From: Cereibacter sphaeroides
GTDB lineage: Bacteria; Pseudomonadota; Alphaproteobacteria; Rhodobacterales; Rhodobacteraceae
Direction: 5' to 3'
DNA: 64,000 bases
NCBI GenBank assembly: GCA_003243455.1
Contig: QFQS01000001.1
Span: 744,001 to 808,000, forward strand
In this document: piece by piece, positions 1 to 10,419 of the stretch
Layout: each line of letters opens with the position of its first letter
Numbering within the stretch: the first letter of the stretch is position 1
Translations under genes and position numbers: made by a program
Notes under the pieces: generated by a model
Told to the model about the DNA's origin: nothing
Databases searched by the model: none
What the model saw: only the letters and a program-made list of their open reading frames with translations

Positions 1-134
1 ATCACGCCGTCAGGGAAGCCGAGCGTGCGGAAAGCCAGGGCATTGGCGATCTGTTGCCCCGCCAGCGCCTGCCATTCTTCGGCCATGGCCTGCAGGGGCA
101 AGGCCGTCAGAAGCAGGATCATTGCTCCGCGCAT
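1..134 (-). CDS. Secreted small protein, N-terminus only (cut by window edge)
   Basis: Reads MRGAMILLLTALPLQAMA and then EEWQALAGQQIANALAF before leaving the window. The first 18 residues look like a Sec signal peptide with an A-M-A cleavage site, so the mature protein is probably periplasmic. A purine-rich stretch (GAAGGGTGG) lies about 9 nt before the ATG and supports this start. It is divergent from purB with 66 bp between the two starts. Only 44 residues are visible, so no family or function can be assigned. Confidence 0.6.
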   Translation of the reverse strand, partial: MRGAMILLLTALPLQAMAEEWQALAGQQIANALAFRTLGFPDGV

Positions 135-200
135 GCTTGCCACCCTTCGTTGCAGGGACTATGCCACCCCCGCCCGCACCCGCCAACCGAAAGGCCGCCG

Positions 201-1502
201 ATGATCCCGCGTTATTCCCGCCCCGACATGATCGCCATCTGGTCGCCCGAGACCAAGTTCCGCATCTGGTTCGAGATCGAGGCCCATGCCTGCGACGCGC
301 AGGCCGCGTTGGGCGTGATCCCGAAAGAGAATGCCGAGGCGGTGTGGCGCGCAAAGGACGTGGAATTCGACGTGGCCCGGATCGACGAGATCGAGGCGGT
401 GACCAAGCATGATGTCATCGCTTTCCTGACCCACCTGTCCGAGCATATCGGCGCGGACGAGGCGCGGTTCGTCCATCAGGGCATGACCAGCTCTGACGTG
501 CTGGACACGACGCTGAACGTGCAGCTTGCGCGGGCAAGCGATCTGCTGCTGGCGGGGATGGACCGGGTTCTGGCCGCGCTGAAGGTGCGCGCGTTCGAGC
601 ATAAGGATACGGTACGGATCGGGCGCAGCCACGGCATTCATGCCGAGCCTACGACCATGGGCCTGACGTTTGCCCGGTTCTACGCCGAAATGGCGCGGGG
701 GCGTGCGCGGCTGGTGAACGCACGGGCCGAGATCGCGACGGGGGCGATTTCGGGCGCGGTCGGCACATTCGCCAACATCGACCCGGCGGTTGAGGAGCAT
801 GTCTGCAAGATGATGGGCCTGACGCCGGAGCCGATCAGCACGCAGGTGATCCCGCGCGATCGCCATGCGATGTTCTTCGCGACGTTGGGCGTGATCGCGT
901 CCAGCATCGAGAACATCGCGATCGAGATCCGGCACATGCAGCGCACCGAGGTGCTGGAGGCGGAAGAGTTCTTCAGCCCCGGCCAGAAGGGGTCGAGCGC
1001 GATGCCGCACAAGCGCAACCCGGTGCTGACCGAAAACCTGACCGGGCTGGCCCGCCTGATCCGCATGTCCGTCATCCCGGCGCTGGAGAACGTAGCGCTG
1101 TGGCATGAGCGGGATATCAGCCATTCCTCGGTCGAGCGCGCCATCGGACCGGATACGACGATCACGCTGGACTTCGCGCTGCACCGACTGGCGGGGGTGA
1201 TCGAGAACCTGGTGATCTATCCGGCCAACATGCTGGCCAACATGAACAAGTTCCGCGGTCTGGTCATGTCACAGCGCGTGCTGCTGGCGTTGACCCAGGC
1301 AGGCGTCAGCCGCGAGGACGCCTATCGGCTGGTTCAACGGAACGCCATGAAGGTCTGGGAGCAGGGCGCGGACTTCAAGACCGAGCTTCTGGCCGACCCC
1401 GAAGTGACGGCGGCGCTGAAACCAGCGGAGATCGAGGAAAAGTTCGACCTTGGCTATCACACCAAGCATGTCGACACGATCTTTGCACGGGTGTTTGGCT
1501 AG
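201..1502 (+). CDS. purB: Adenylosuccinate lyase
   Basis: Cytoplasmic enzyme of purine synthesis. It removes fumarate from SAICAR and from adenylosuccinate. The 433-residue length is normal for the family. The fumarate lyase signature GSSAMPHKRNP lies at about residues 264-274 and carries the catalytic serine loop; the TSSDVLDT segment near residue 95 is also typical. The frame stays open upstream to about position 54, but the family-typical N-terminus MIPRYSRPDM and a purine-rich GAAAGG before it favour the ATG at 201. It is monocistronic here and is followed by a repeat element that separates it from the convergent acyltransferase gene. Confidence 0.97.
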   Translation: MIPRYSRPDMIAIWSPETKFRIWFEIEAHACDAQAALGVIPKENAEAVWRAKDVEFDVARIDEIEAVTKHDVIAFLTHLSEHIGADEARFVHQGMTSSDVLDTTLNVQLARASDLLLAGMDRVLAALKVRAFEHKDTVRIGRSHGIHAEPTTMGLTFARFYAEMARGRARLVNARAEIATGAISGAVGTFANIDPAVEEHVCKMMGLTPEPISTQVIPRDRHAMFFATLGVIASSIENIAIEIRHMQRTEVLEAEEFFSPGQKGSSAMPHKRNPVLTENLTGLARLIRMSVIPALENVALWHERDISHSSVERAIGPDTTITLDFALHRLAGVIENLVIYPANMLANMNKFRGLVMSQRVLLALTQAGVSREDAYRLVQRNAMKVWEQGADFKTELLADPEVTAALKPAEIEEKFDLGYHTKHVDTIFARVFG

Positions 1503-1521
1503 GAATACATCTGTTTGGGCC

Positions 1522-1730
1522 GGATCAGAAACGCGATCCGCGTTCCCCTGCCCGCAGTGCAACGCCAGTTCCAGGACCGCTCGTGCGGAGGAACCACAGA
1601 GGCCAGTGCCTGCCCCGGCGGGTGCGAAGCGCCCGCCATGGGCGGGGCGGGCGCTGGCCGTGGCCTTTGCGGCCACGACCGGTGCAACTCGATATGCGCT
1701 ACATGGCGAAGGCGGTGGCCTTCGCCAGAC
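1522..1730 (+). repeat. Dispersed structured repeat, family 1, copy A
   Basis: One of three related intergenic elements (others at 3656-3863 and 39284-39418). In order it holds a GAAACGCG/CGCGTT stem, a diverged middle, GCGGGTGCGAAGCGCCCGCC, GGGCGGGC, a GGCCGTGGCC/GGCCACGACC stem, a GTGCAACTCGAT spacer, and TGGCGAAGGC/GCCTTCGCCA. It fills the gap between the convergent purB and acyltransferase genes, with its 3' hairpin 14 bp from the latter's stop codon. The chain of hairpins is typical of REP/BIME-like repeats. Frames that run through it on the minus strand are probably not genes. Confidence 0.8.
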
Positions 1731-1743
1731 GAACGTGTCGGGT

Positions 1744-2628
1744 CTACGACGCCGCCCCGACCTTCCAGCGGCGGTGAATCCACAGCCACTGGTCGGGGTA
1801 TTTGCGCACCAGTGCCTCCAGGCTGTCGTTCAGCGCCTGGGTCATCACCTCGGGCGTGTCGCGCGGTATCGGAGCCTCGACGATTATGCGGAAGTCCAGA
1901 CCGTTCTCCAGCCGGATCGCATAGATCGGAAAGACCAGCGCGTCATAGCGAATGGCCATGTCCGCCGCCGACAGCGCGGTCATCGCGTCATGGCCAAAGA
2001 AAGACAGTCGCGCGCCGTGGCTGATGTGCTGGTCGATCAGCAGACCCAGAATTCCGCCTTTGCGCAGAAAGCGGATCATGTCGCCCAGACCCTGCTTGCT
2101 GCGGGGGAACAGCGGCAGCCCGAGCTTTGAGATTGCAGCGACGTAATGTTCGTTGAAATAGCGGTTCTTCATCGGCCGATACAGGCCGCCAAAAGGATAG
2201 CCGCGTTTGATCAGCGCCGCCCGGCCCGCATCGTAATTGCCGAAGTGGCCCGAGACGACGATGATCGGGCGCTTTGCGGCTGTCGCTTCGGCCAGTTGCT
2301 CCAGCCCTGCACCCTCAAGCGGATAACGGGTGGCACGCTTGATGAATTTCTCGCCTGAATACATCTCGATCACGGTGCGCCCGACGTTGTCGGGCACGGC
2401 GCGAACCAGACGATCAACCTCAGCCTTCGGCAGATCGGGCATGATACGCGCAAGGTTATCGCGCACCCGCGCGTCATAGCCCGCAAGGGGCCCTATGACC
2501 CGCGCCATCAGCCAGCCACACAGCGGCACGCGCTTGGTGTAGGGCAGGCACAGGAGCGTGCCGATCAGAAATCGCAGGGCCCGGTCCTGCAGCCACGGGC
2601 CAAGCTCGAAAGCGGGGCGATCGTCCAT
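1744..2628 (-). CDS. Lysophospholipid acyltransferase, LpxL/HtrB family (lipid A late acylation)
   Basis: Inner-membrane acyltransferase likely to add a secondary acyl chain to lipid A. Of 294 residues, the key motif is H128-F-G-N-Y-D133 (HX4D), the catalytic pair of this superfamily, within VVSGHFGNYDAG. A hydrophobic N-terminal segment (about 18-50) would anchor it. The C-terminal PDQWLWIHRRWK is characteristic of LpxL/LpxM/LpxP proteins. It lies 11 bp after the EamA gene and is probably cotranscribed with it. Which acyl chain and position it uses cannot be read from the sequence, so I give no symbol. Confidence 0.88.
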   Translation of the reverse strand: MDDRPAFELGPWLQDRALRFLIGTLLCLPYTKRVPLCGWLMARVIGPLAGYDARVRDNLARIMPDLPKAEVDRLVRAVPDNVGRTVIEMYSGEKFIKRATRYPLEGAGLEQLAEATAAKRPIIVVSGHFGNYDAGRAALIKRGYPFGGLYRPMKNRYFNEHYVAAISKLGLPLFPRSKQGLGDMIRFLRKGGILGLLIDQHISHGARLSFFGHDAMTALSAADMAIRYDALVFPIYAIRLENGLDFRIIVEAPIPRDTPEVMTQALNDSLEALVRKYPDQWLWIHRRWKVGAAS

Positions 2629-2639
2629 TCTGCCTCGTC

Positions 2640-3530
2640 TTATGCGGCGCGGCGCGCCACCTGCGTTTCCCGCTGCCAGACATAGAGACCGGCCGAGACG
2701 ATCACAAGCGCGCCGAAAATCGTCGCGAGATCAGGGTAATCGCCGTAAAGCAGGATGCCCCAGCCGATGGCGCAGATAATGCCCGCATAGGCAAAGGGCG
2801 CAACCACCGAAGCCTCGGCCATCGAAAAGGACCGGATGATGCAAAGCTGCGCGAAAGCGCCGCAGACGCCAAGCCCGGTAAAGCGCCAGATGTCGCCGGT
2901 CGCAATCGGCACCCATTCAAAGGGCAGCGTCACGCCGCTGGCCAACATTCCGAACCCGGCGGTGTAAAGCATCGCCGTCCACGGGTGTTCATAGGGCCCG
3001 ACGCGTCGGGTGATCAGTGCCGATCCTGCATAAGTGAAGGCTGAAGCGATGGGCAGAAGTGCTGCCATGCTGAAGATGCCATAGCCGGGCCGGATCACGA
3101 TCATCGCGCCGACCATGGCCAGCAGCACACCGACGATCCGGTCCTTGGTCAGGCTTTCGCCCAGGAACAGCGCGGCTCCGAGGGTGATGAGGACGGGGCT
3201 GATGTCAGTCAGCGCCTGCGCCTCGGCCAGCGGGATGTAGTTCAGGCTGGCGAAGAACAGCGCAACGGTCGCAAACTGCAGCACAGCGCGGGCGAAATGC
3301 AGGAAGGGAAACTGCGTGGCCAGCATCGACACCAGCGTGCCGCGCAGGATCAGCGCGACGATCAGGATCTGCCCGGCAAAGCGGAAAAAGACCACCTGCA
3401 TCGTTGGATAGCCGCCGACCAACCCCTTGGCGATGGCGTCCATCGTGGTGAAGAACAGCACGCAGGCCAGCATCATCACGATGCCGCGCGCGTTGTTGTT
3501 CGGCATCGCGGCGGATGCAAGACTCGACAT
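2640..3530 (-). CDS. EamA/DMT-family inner-membrane transporter
   Basis: 296 residues with about ten predicted membrane segments arranged as two EamA repeats, for example IVMMLACVLFFTTMDAIAKG near the N-terminus and IFGALVIVSAGLYVW at the C-terminus. Drug/metabolite transporters of this type export small metabolites; the substrate is unknown. Two Met starts are possible (3530 and 3506) and neither has a clear ribosome site. I kept the longer one. It is the first gene of a two-gene unit with the acyltransferase. The 392-bp gap upstream (3531-3922) contains repeat copy B; I see no other gene in it. Confidence 0.85.
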   Translation of the reverse strand: MSSLASAAMPNNNARGIVMMLACVLFFTTMDAIAKGLVGGYPTMQVVFFRFAGQILIVALILRGTLVSMLATQFPFLHFARAVLQFATVALFFASLNYIPLAEAQALTDISPVLITLGAALFLGESLTKDRIVGVLLAMVGAMIVIRPGYGIFSMAALLPIASAFTYAGSALITRRVGPYEHPWTAMLYTAGFGMLASGVTLPFEWVPIATGDIWRFTGLGVCGAFAQLCIIRSFSMAEASVVAPFAYAGIICAIGWGILLYGDYPDLATIFGALVIVSAGLYVWQRETQVARRAA

Positions 3531-3655
3531 GGCGGGATCGCTCGACAGGGATTTCGTTGCCCGCGGACCCTAGGGGGCGGCAAGGCGAAGGGCAAGGGTG
3601 GCGCTGGTGTGAAGGGGAGGCATTTGGCAGGCTCGTGCTGCTTCAGGGCCGGGCG

Positions 3656-3863
3656 GGATCAGAAACGCGATCCGCGTTTCCCCGCCTGTTGCGAAACGTT
3701 CCCCCAAGACCACTCGTGCCAAAAGATCACAGAGGCCAGCGCCTGCCGCGGCGGGTGCGAAGCGCCCGTCATTGGCGGGGCGGGCACTGGCCGGTGGCTT
3801 TGGGCCACCGGCCAGTGCAACTCGATCTGCATCGCTTGGCGAAGGCGATGGCCTTCGCCAGAC
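3656..3863 (+). repeat. Dispersed structured repeat, family 1, copy B
   Basis: Best preserved copy. It begins with the perfect stem GAAACGCG-ATC-CGCGTTTC, continues with GCGGGTGCGAAGCGCCCG and GGCGGGGCGGGC, then the perfect stem GGCCGGTGGC/GCCACCGGCC, the spacer AGTGCAACTCGATCTGCAT, and the stem TGGCGAAGGC/GCCTTCGCCA. It lies between the EamA gene start and the fliG stop, with its 3' end 59 bp from the fliG stop. Copies A and B align along their whole length; the middle part (about 3685-3725) is the least conserved. Confidence 0.82.
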
Positions 3864-3922
3864 AATGGGAACTCTAACTTTCCGATGAGCGTCTATGCGG
3901 CCACTCAGCTTTGCTTCTCGAG

Positions 3923-4990
3923 CTACTCTTCCCCCACCGTCAGCGTGACCTCACCAGAAGAGACCAATTCCCGGATTGCCGTAATGACTGCGGCCATCGC
4001 CGCCTCGGCGTCCTTTTCCCGCACCTGACCGCGTTCGGCCATTTCCTCTCGCAAGGCCTGCGCCATGCGCTGTGACAGATTGGCCAGCAGGAATTCGGCC
4101 GAGGCTGCATCCTCGGGCGAACTGGCTGACGCCAGCGCCGTGACCAGAATGGGCTGTTCCATCACCCGGATCAGTTTCGGCACGTCGCGCGCGGGCAGGC
4201 GTGCAGGCAGATGGGCAAAGGTAAAAATCGCGCGGCGGACCTTGCGGGCAAAGGCGGCGTCGGTTTCGTCAAGTCCCCGCAACACCTCATCCCGCGTCGC
4301 GGCGGCAGAGATGTTCAGGATTGCCCCGACCCGCTCCACCGGTTCGGCCTCAAAGGCGCGGGGCGGCAGGGTGTCAAGTTGGCTGGCCAGCGAATGGCCG
4401 ATGCGGCGCACTGTTTCAGGATCGACATTGCCGGTCAGCGATACCGCATAGGCTACCCGACGCGCCCGGTCGCCGGGCAACCGGCCCAACAATCCTGCCG
4501 CCTTTGGCACCGACAGCTTCGACAGCATCACTGCGGCCACCTCGACGCTTTCCTCTTCCAGCACGGGCAGCAGCCGGTCGTCGTCCAGCTTCATGATGTG
4601 ATCCCAGGGATCGGCCTTGGCAGATGCCCCCGCCAGGCGGCGCAACCGGTTGGCGGCGGTCGCGCTGATATGGCCGTCCATGATGCTGAGCGCACCTTCG
4701 ATCCCGCCGGGAAAGGCAAGGCCCACCTGTTCCAACTCGCCCGCGAACTCGGAGACGACATGTTCCAGCGTCTTGCGGTCGATCAGCCGCATCCGCCCGA
4801 TCTGTTCGGCCAGCGCCGACTGCATGTGTTCGGGCAAGGAGTCGAGCGGCAGCGATCCACCTTCGGCCAAAAGCAGGCGAACGATGACGGCAGCCTTGGC
4901 CCGACCGTCCATGACGGGTGCAGGATCGGATTGGGGAACCGGCTCGGCTATGCGACGCAGCGGCGTGATCTGGCCAAGTGTGTTTCGCAT
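3923..4990 (-). CDS. fliG: FliG-like flagellar motor switch protein, solitary
   Basis: 355 residues, close to usual FliG length (about 330-350). The N-terminal part (RAKAAVIVRLLLAEG, HVVSEFAGELEQVGL), a middle ARM-like part (DPETVRRIGHSL) and the C-terminal block (FLLANLSQRMAQALREEM, RGQVREKDAEAAM, LVSSGEVTL) follow the FliG pattern. The start at 4990 is set by AGGAG six nt upstream; an upstream in-frame ATG at 5032 lacks this. The usual EHPQ motif reads EEES, and the DDRxIQRxL of the torque region reads PARDVPKLI, so residues important for rotor function are changed. No other flagellar gene is nearby. It could be a real FliG encoded away from the main cluster or a relic with another role. 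Confidence 0.8.
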   Translation of the reverse strand: MRNTLGQITPLRRIAEPVPQSDPAPVMDGRAKAAVIVRLLLAEGGSLPLDSLPEHMQSALAEQIGRMRLIDRKTLEHVVSEFAGELEQVGLAFPGGIEGALSIMDGHISATAANRLRRLAGASAKADPWDHIMKLDDDRLLPVLEEESVEVAAVMLSKLSVPKAAGLLGRLPGDRARRVAYAVSLTGNVDPETVRRIGHSLASQLDTLPPRAFEAEPVERVGAILNISAAATRDEVLRGLDETDAAFARKVRRAIFTFAHLPARLPARDVPKLIRVMEQPILVTALASASSPEDAASAEFLLANLSQRMAQALREEMAERGQVREKDAEAAMAAVITAIRELVSSGEVTLTVGEE

Positions 4991-5090
4991 AAAGGGCTCC
5001 TCTGCGGTCGTCGTCGCAAAGGTGCATTGCATCCGGTTAAGGAGCCATTAGCGGCTCCGCGCAGGCAGGCCGCCCGCACGGACCGGGATA

Positions 5091-5252
5091 TCAGCTGTTC
5101 ACCAGAGGCACACAGGCCTGCTTCGCCGCATCCCAGATCTGGCCGCCGGAACATTGCGCTGCCGATTTCATCCGCTGCGGACAGCCCTCTGCCAGCGCGA
5201 GGCTGGGCGCAAGGGCCAGGGTCAGCACGCAGAGGGTCGTCTTGATCTTCAT
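5091..5252 (-). CDS. 53-residue secreted cysteine protein with CSGGQIWD motif
   Basis: Short gene reading MKIKTTLCVLTLALAPSLAL and then a 32-residue mature part. A strong ribosome site (AAGGAAG about 6 nt before the ATG) and a classic signal peptide ending in ALA make it a credible gene. The mature chain has CPQRMKSAAQCSGGQIWD followed by AAKQACVPLVNS, giving three cysteines (Cys24, Cys34 and Cys47). The C-S-G-G-Q-I-W-D...C part matches CSNGQVWDFNSKTC in the TPR protein encoded just upstream. It resembles the small disulfide-bonded C-x-x-G-x-x-W-x(5)-C pattern of some carbohydrate-binding modules, but the function is unknown. Confidence 0.72.
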   Translation of the reverse strand: MKIKTTLCVLTLALAPSLALAEGCPQRMKSAAQCSGGQIWDAAKQACVPLVNS

Positions 5253-5359
5253 AGCGCTTCCTTTCCTTTCAGGTCCCCAAGGGAAACCCTGATGGCGATT
5301 CGCATCAAGACTGCGGCGGGCTGCGTGACCTAGGGGACAGCCGGATCACGCCGTTGTCA

Positions 5360-5923
5360 TCAGTAGCTGTAGGTTTCGCCCGTTTTTATGGCTGTTGCCA
5401 AAGACAGCTCGGCCCAGGTTCCAGTGCCACCACGCGCACGGATTTCATCAAGCTGAGCCGAGGCAAGCTGCATCTCGTTCATCTCGACCAGGGCCTGTCC
5501 GTAGTAGGACCGGGCAAGGATATTGTCGGGATTCCGGGTGATGGCCTTGTCATACCAGGCAAGCCCCTCTTCCAGATGCCCGGCCTTGCGGTTGGCGAAG
5601 CCCATGTAGGTCATGACGCGGTCAGTTTCGCCTTCGTGCATCGCCGCAAGAACCTTGAGCGCGGCCTCCGGCTGGCCATAATAGGCGAATTCACGAACGG
5701 CCTGATAGCGGGTGTCGTCGTCCAGCGATCCGCTTGTCGCGTCCTTGCAGGTCTTCGAGTTGAAATCCCAGACCTGCCCGTTCGAACACTGCTTGGTGGT
5801 CTTGGTCTGTTCGGGCGCTCCACTACTTCCGCCGCTACTGCCACCGCTGCTTCCGCCTCCGTCACTGGCGGCGAGCGCTGCGAATGGCAGCAGTGAAACG
5901 ACCAGGGCCGCAATAAGTCGCAT
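5360..5923 (-). CDS. Secreted TPR protein with Gly/Ser linker and CSNGQVWD motif
   Basis: 187 residues. A signal peptide (MRLIAALVVSLLPFAALA) is followed by a Gly-Ser linker (SSGG repeated three times), a two-cysteine motif QCSNGQVWDFNSKTC at about residues 45-59, and then TPR-like helices (AYYGQPEAALKVLAAM; GHLEEGLAWYDKAI; ARSYYGQALVEM). The ATG has AAGGAGG five nt upstream. It is likely periplasmic and suited to protein-protein contact. Its Cys motif is shared with the small secreted protein downstream (107 bp gap, same strand), suggesting a related job or a common binding target. No enzyme motif is visible. Confidence 0.82.
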   Translation of the reverse strand: MRLIAALVVSLLPFAALAASDGGGSSGGSSGGSSGAPEQTKTTKQCSNGQVWDFNSKTCKDATSGSLDDDTRYQAVREFAYYGQPEAALKVLAAMHEGETDRVMTYMGFANRKAGHLEEGLAWYDKAITRNPDNILARSYYGQALVEMNEMQLASAQLDEIRARGGTGTWAELSLATAIKTGETYSY

Positions 5924-6103
5924 GGTCGGCCTCCTTCTGAAATGACGCTGGGTAAGGATACCTCAATGCGGCATGCCCAACCGCTCACGAAGGCGTGACG
6001 GGCAAACGTCAATGTGAAATGCAGCGCAATTTCGCCGGCGAGCGTGCGGGGCTGGAAAAATTGCCGACGGTCCAAGAATGGCCAGTCAGCGCGTCCAGGA
6101 GCC

Positions 6104-6808
6104 TCAATCGACCCGAGCCGCGGCCAATATTGCGGCCGGTCCCTGCGACTGGACGATCACAACCGCCTTGTCATCCCCCGGTGCCGGCGCCTCGATAGTC
6201 AACGGCGCGGCCCCGGACCAATCGCCAAGAGGCTGCCAGGAGGTGACGATATTGCTGTAGGTGATCGTCTTGCCTTCGTTTTCCCCGCTTTCTATCAGAA
6301 CCGTTTCTTCCGGGCGGTAACGCACAAGTTCGACGCGAACAGGCGTGGAGAATGCGGATTTTGCTTCCGCTGTTATCATCACCTTGTCGCCCTTGCGCAT
6401 CGCTGTCAGGGATACGGCGCGGCCCGTAGCCAGATGTCGGCGTATCAACGCCTCGACCTCGGCCGGCTTATTGCCCTCGACCCGGTCCTGACCGCCCACG
6501 ATCAGCTGCGGCGTATAGATCATACGGCTGCCAGCAGCGCGCGCATAGGCCTTTTGCCGGGCAGTGAACTGAGGATCGCCGAACTTGTCCTCCCACCCGA
6601 TATAATCCCAGTAATCGACGTGCAATGCCAGTGGAATCACGTCCGGGTCTTTTGCCAGGTCGGCAAAGAAATCATCTGCGGGCGGACAGGCGGAACACCC
6701 TTGCGAGGTGAAAAGCTCGACCACGATTGCCCCGCCTGTGCCCTCTGCCTGCACAGCGCTGGCAGTAGCCAGACACAATGCGAAGGTGGCGCTGGCGATG
6801 TGTCGCAT
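6104..6808 (-). CDS. DUF1223 thioredoxin-fold secreted protein
   Basis: 234 residues with a signal peptide (MRHIASATFALCLATASAVQA) and the DUF1223 hallmark VVELFTSQGCSACPPADDFF, in which C-S-A-C sits where thioredoxins have CxxC. Further family blocks are LALHVDYWDYIGWEDKF and YTPQLIVGGQDRVEG. The family is of unknown function but is probably a periplasmic redox protein. The frame is open upstream to 6997, but the signal peptide fixes the start at 6808. It is divergent from aconitase with a 215-bp shared upstream region. Confidence 0.9.
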   Translation of the reverse strand: MRHIASATFALCLATASAVQAEGTGGAIVVELFTSQGCSACPPADDFFADLAKDPDVIPLALHVDYWDYIGWEDKFGDPQFTARQKAYARAAGSRMIYTPQLIVGGQDRVEGNKPAEVEALIRRHLATGRAVSLTAMRKGDKVMITAEAKSAFSTPVRVELVRYRPEETVLIESGENEGKTITYSNIVTSWQPLGDWSGAAPLTIEAPAPGDDKAVVIVQSQGPAAILAAARVD

Positions 6809-6942
6809 ACTGTTGATCCCGGTTCGGTATGGCTTCCGTTCTAGCCCCGCATGCGGCATCCTGCCAATCAACCAATTGCGAGGGATAAGAAAGCCCGGCG
6901 TTAGGGGTTCAACGCGCCATAGATAGGGTCTGGCATTTCGGC

Positions 6943-6954
6943 ATACCATGGTAT
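6943..6954. promoter_or_regulatory. 12-bp perfect palindrome upstream of acnA
   Basis: ATACCATGGTAT is a perfect palindrome 69 bp before the aconitase ATG and 134 bp before the DUF1223 start, in the divergent intergenic region. Its symmetry and position suit a dimeric regulator. No matching regulator is recognised and it could be chance, so this is a candidate only. Confidence 0.3.
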
Positions 6955-7023
6955 ACATAACGCCCGTCACCCATATACATCTTGCCCAAGCAGACATGAT
7001 GTTTCGCAGCCAGGAGCCAGAGA

Positions 7024-9777
<2,754 letters not shown>

Positions 9778-9802
9778 TCCGAAACGGATTGTTCGCGAAA
9801 TG

Positions 9803-9832
9803 AAAGGCCCGGTTCAACCGGGCCTTTTGTTC
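9803..9832 (+). terminator. Rho-independent terminator of acnA
   Basis: The arms AAAGGCCCGGTT and AACCGGGCCTTT form a perfect 12-bp stem with a one-base centre (a five-base loop in practice), followed by TTGTTCTT. It begins 25 bp after the aconitase stop codon. Confidence 0.9.
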
Positions 9833-9856
9833 TTGTTAAGTTCTTGATGCAAGAAC
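9829..9856. repeat. Two direct GTTCTTG copies and one inverted CAAGAAC
   Basis: GTTCTTG occurs at 9829-9835 and 9840-9846, 11 bp apart, and CAAGAAC at 9850-9856 forms a perfect 7-bp inverted repeat with the second copy around an ATG trinucleotide. This lies right after the acnA terminator and 30 bp before the small ORF at 9886. It could be a regulator site on one face of the helix or a second stem-loop. No regulator is identified. Confidence 0.35.
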
Positions 9857-9885
9857 GCCGAGGTATCCCTGTCAGGAGCATTGCC

Positions 9886-10011
9886 GTGATTGACTACCTC
9901 GATCTGCCACGCCCCACTGCCCAACGGCGGCGTGTCCGCCTGCCCTCGCTGCCGTGGGTGGAGTTTCTGGGCTTCCTGATCCTGATCGCGCTGACCCTGC
10001 CCTCAGGCTGA
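9886..10011 (+). CDS. 41-residue single-span membrane protein
   Basis: GTG start with AGGAG seven nt upstream. The product reads MIDYLDLPRPTAQRRRVRL and then PSLPWVEFLGFLILIALTLP, ending in SG. It has a short basic N-terminal part (RRRVR) and one hydrophobic segment at about residues 24-39, so an inner-membrane microprotein is likely. An in-frame ATG at 9847 lies inside an inverted repeat and has no ribosome site, so I prefer the GTG. It ends 3 bp before the convergent stop of the 134-residue gene. Function is unknown. Confidence 0.5.
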   Translation: MIDYLDLPRPTAQRRRVRLPSLPWVEFLGFLILIALTLPSG

Positions 10012-10014
10012 CCC

Positions 10015-10419
10015 CTATTCCGCGCAGGCCTGCGGCGTGTCGGACGGACCGCTTTGCAGCGGCCACAGCGTATAGGCTGCACCGTCGCTGACGCGGCAAG
10101 TCAGGATCGGGCGGTTGTAGCCGTTGTTGTGGAATAGGCATTCGACGCCGCTGTTGCCCTGCTGGCCGGTCATCAGGAATTCGACCTCGAATGCCGGACC
10201 AAAGCCCATGAGCGTCTCTGGTCCATCACAGCCACGGATCACCACGTTCTGCCCCTCGGGCGAAATCGTCACCAGATCGTTCAGCAGGGTGGGCGATGCA
10301 CCACCGCTGCGCCCCACCCGTTCATAAATGCCCTCGAAGTAATGCGGCCCCGGTGTTCCGGGCTTCGCCAGCACCGCCGACGCCTGCAAAGCGACCAGCA
10401 GAACCAGCGCGGCCTTCAC
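10015..10419 (-). CDS. Secreted hypothetical protein at the end of the ccm operon
   Basis: 134 residues with a signal peptide (MKAALVLLVALQASAVLA) and a small mature domain with several cysteines (RGCDGPETL, VECLFHNNGYNRPILTC, QACAE) that could form disulfides. Its ATG overlaps the ccmG stop by 4 nt, so translation is probably coupled and it is the last gene of the ccm transcript. I do not recognise the family. Position alone hints at periplasmic cytochrome or redox biology, which is weak inference. Confidence 0.75.
   Translation of the reverse strand: MKAALVLLVALQASAVLAKPGTPGPHYFEGIYERVGRSGGASPTLLNDLVTISPEGQNVVIRGCDGPETLMGFGPAFEVEFLMTGQQGNSGVECLFHNNGYNRPILTCRVSDGAAYTLWPLQSGPSDTPQACAE

Noticed and set aside
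1499..1789. Minus-strand open frame through repeat copy A, resembling one through copy B (3659-3865)
   Set aside because: The similarity (GEGHRLR..., APPM.GASHPP) is explained by the shared DNA repeat. There is no ribosome site, and the frame is not kept whole in copy C, so I treat it as repeat, not protein.
9847..9885. ATG at 9847 as start of the microprotein
   Set aside because: It lies in the loop of an inverted repeat with no ribosome site; the GTG at 9886 has AGGAG at good spacing.
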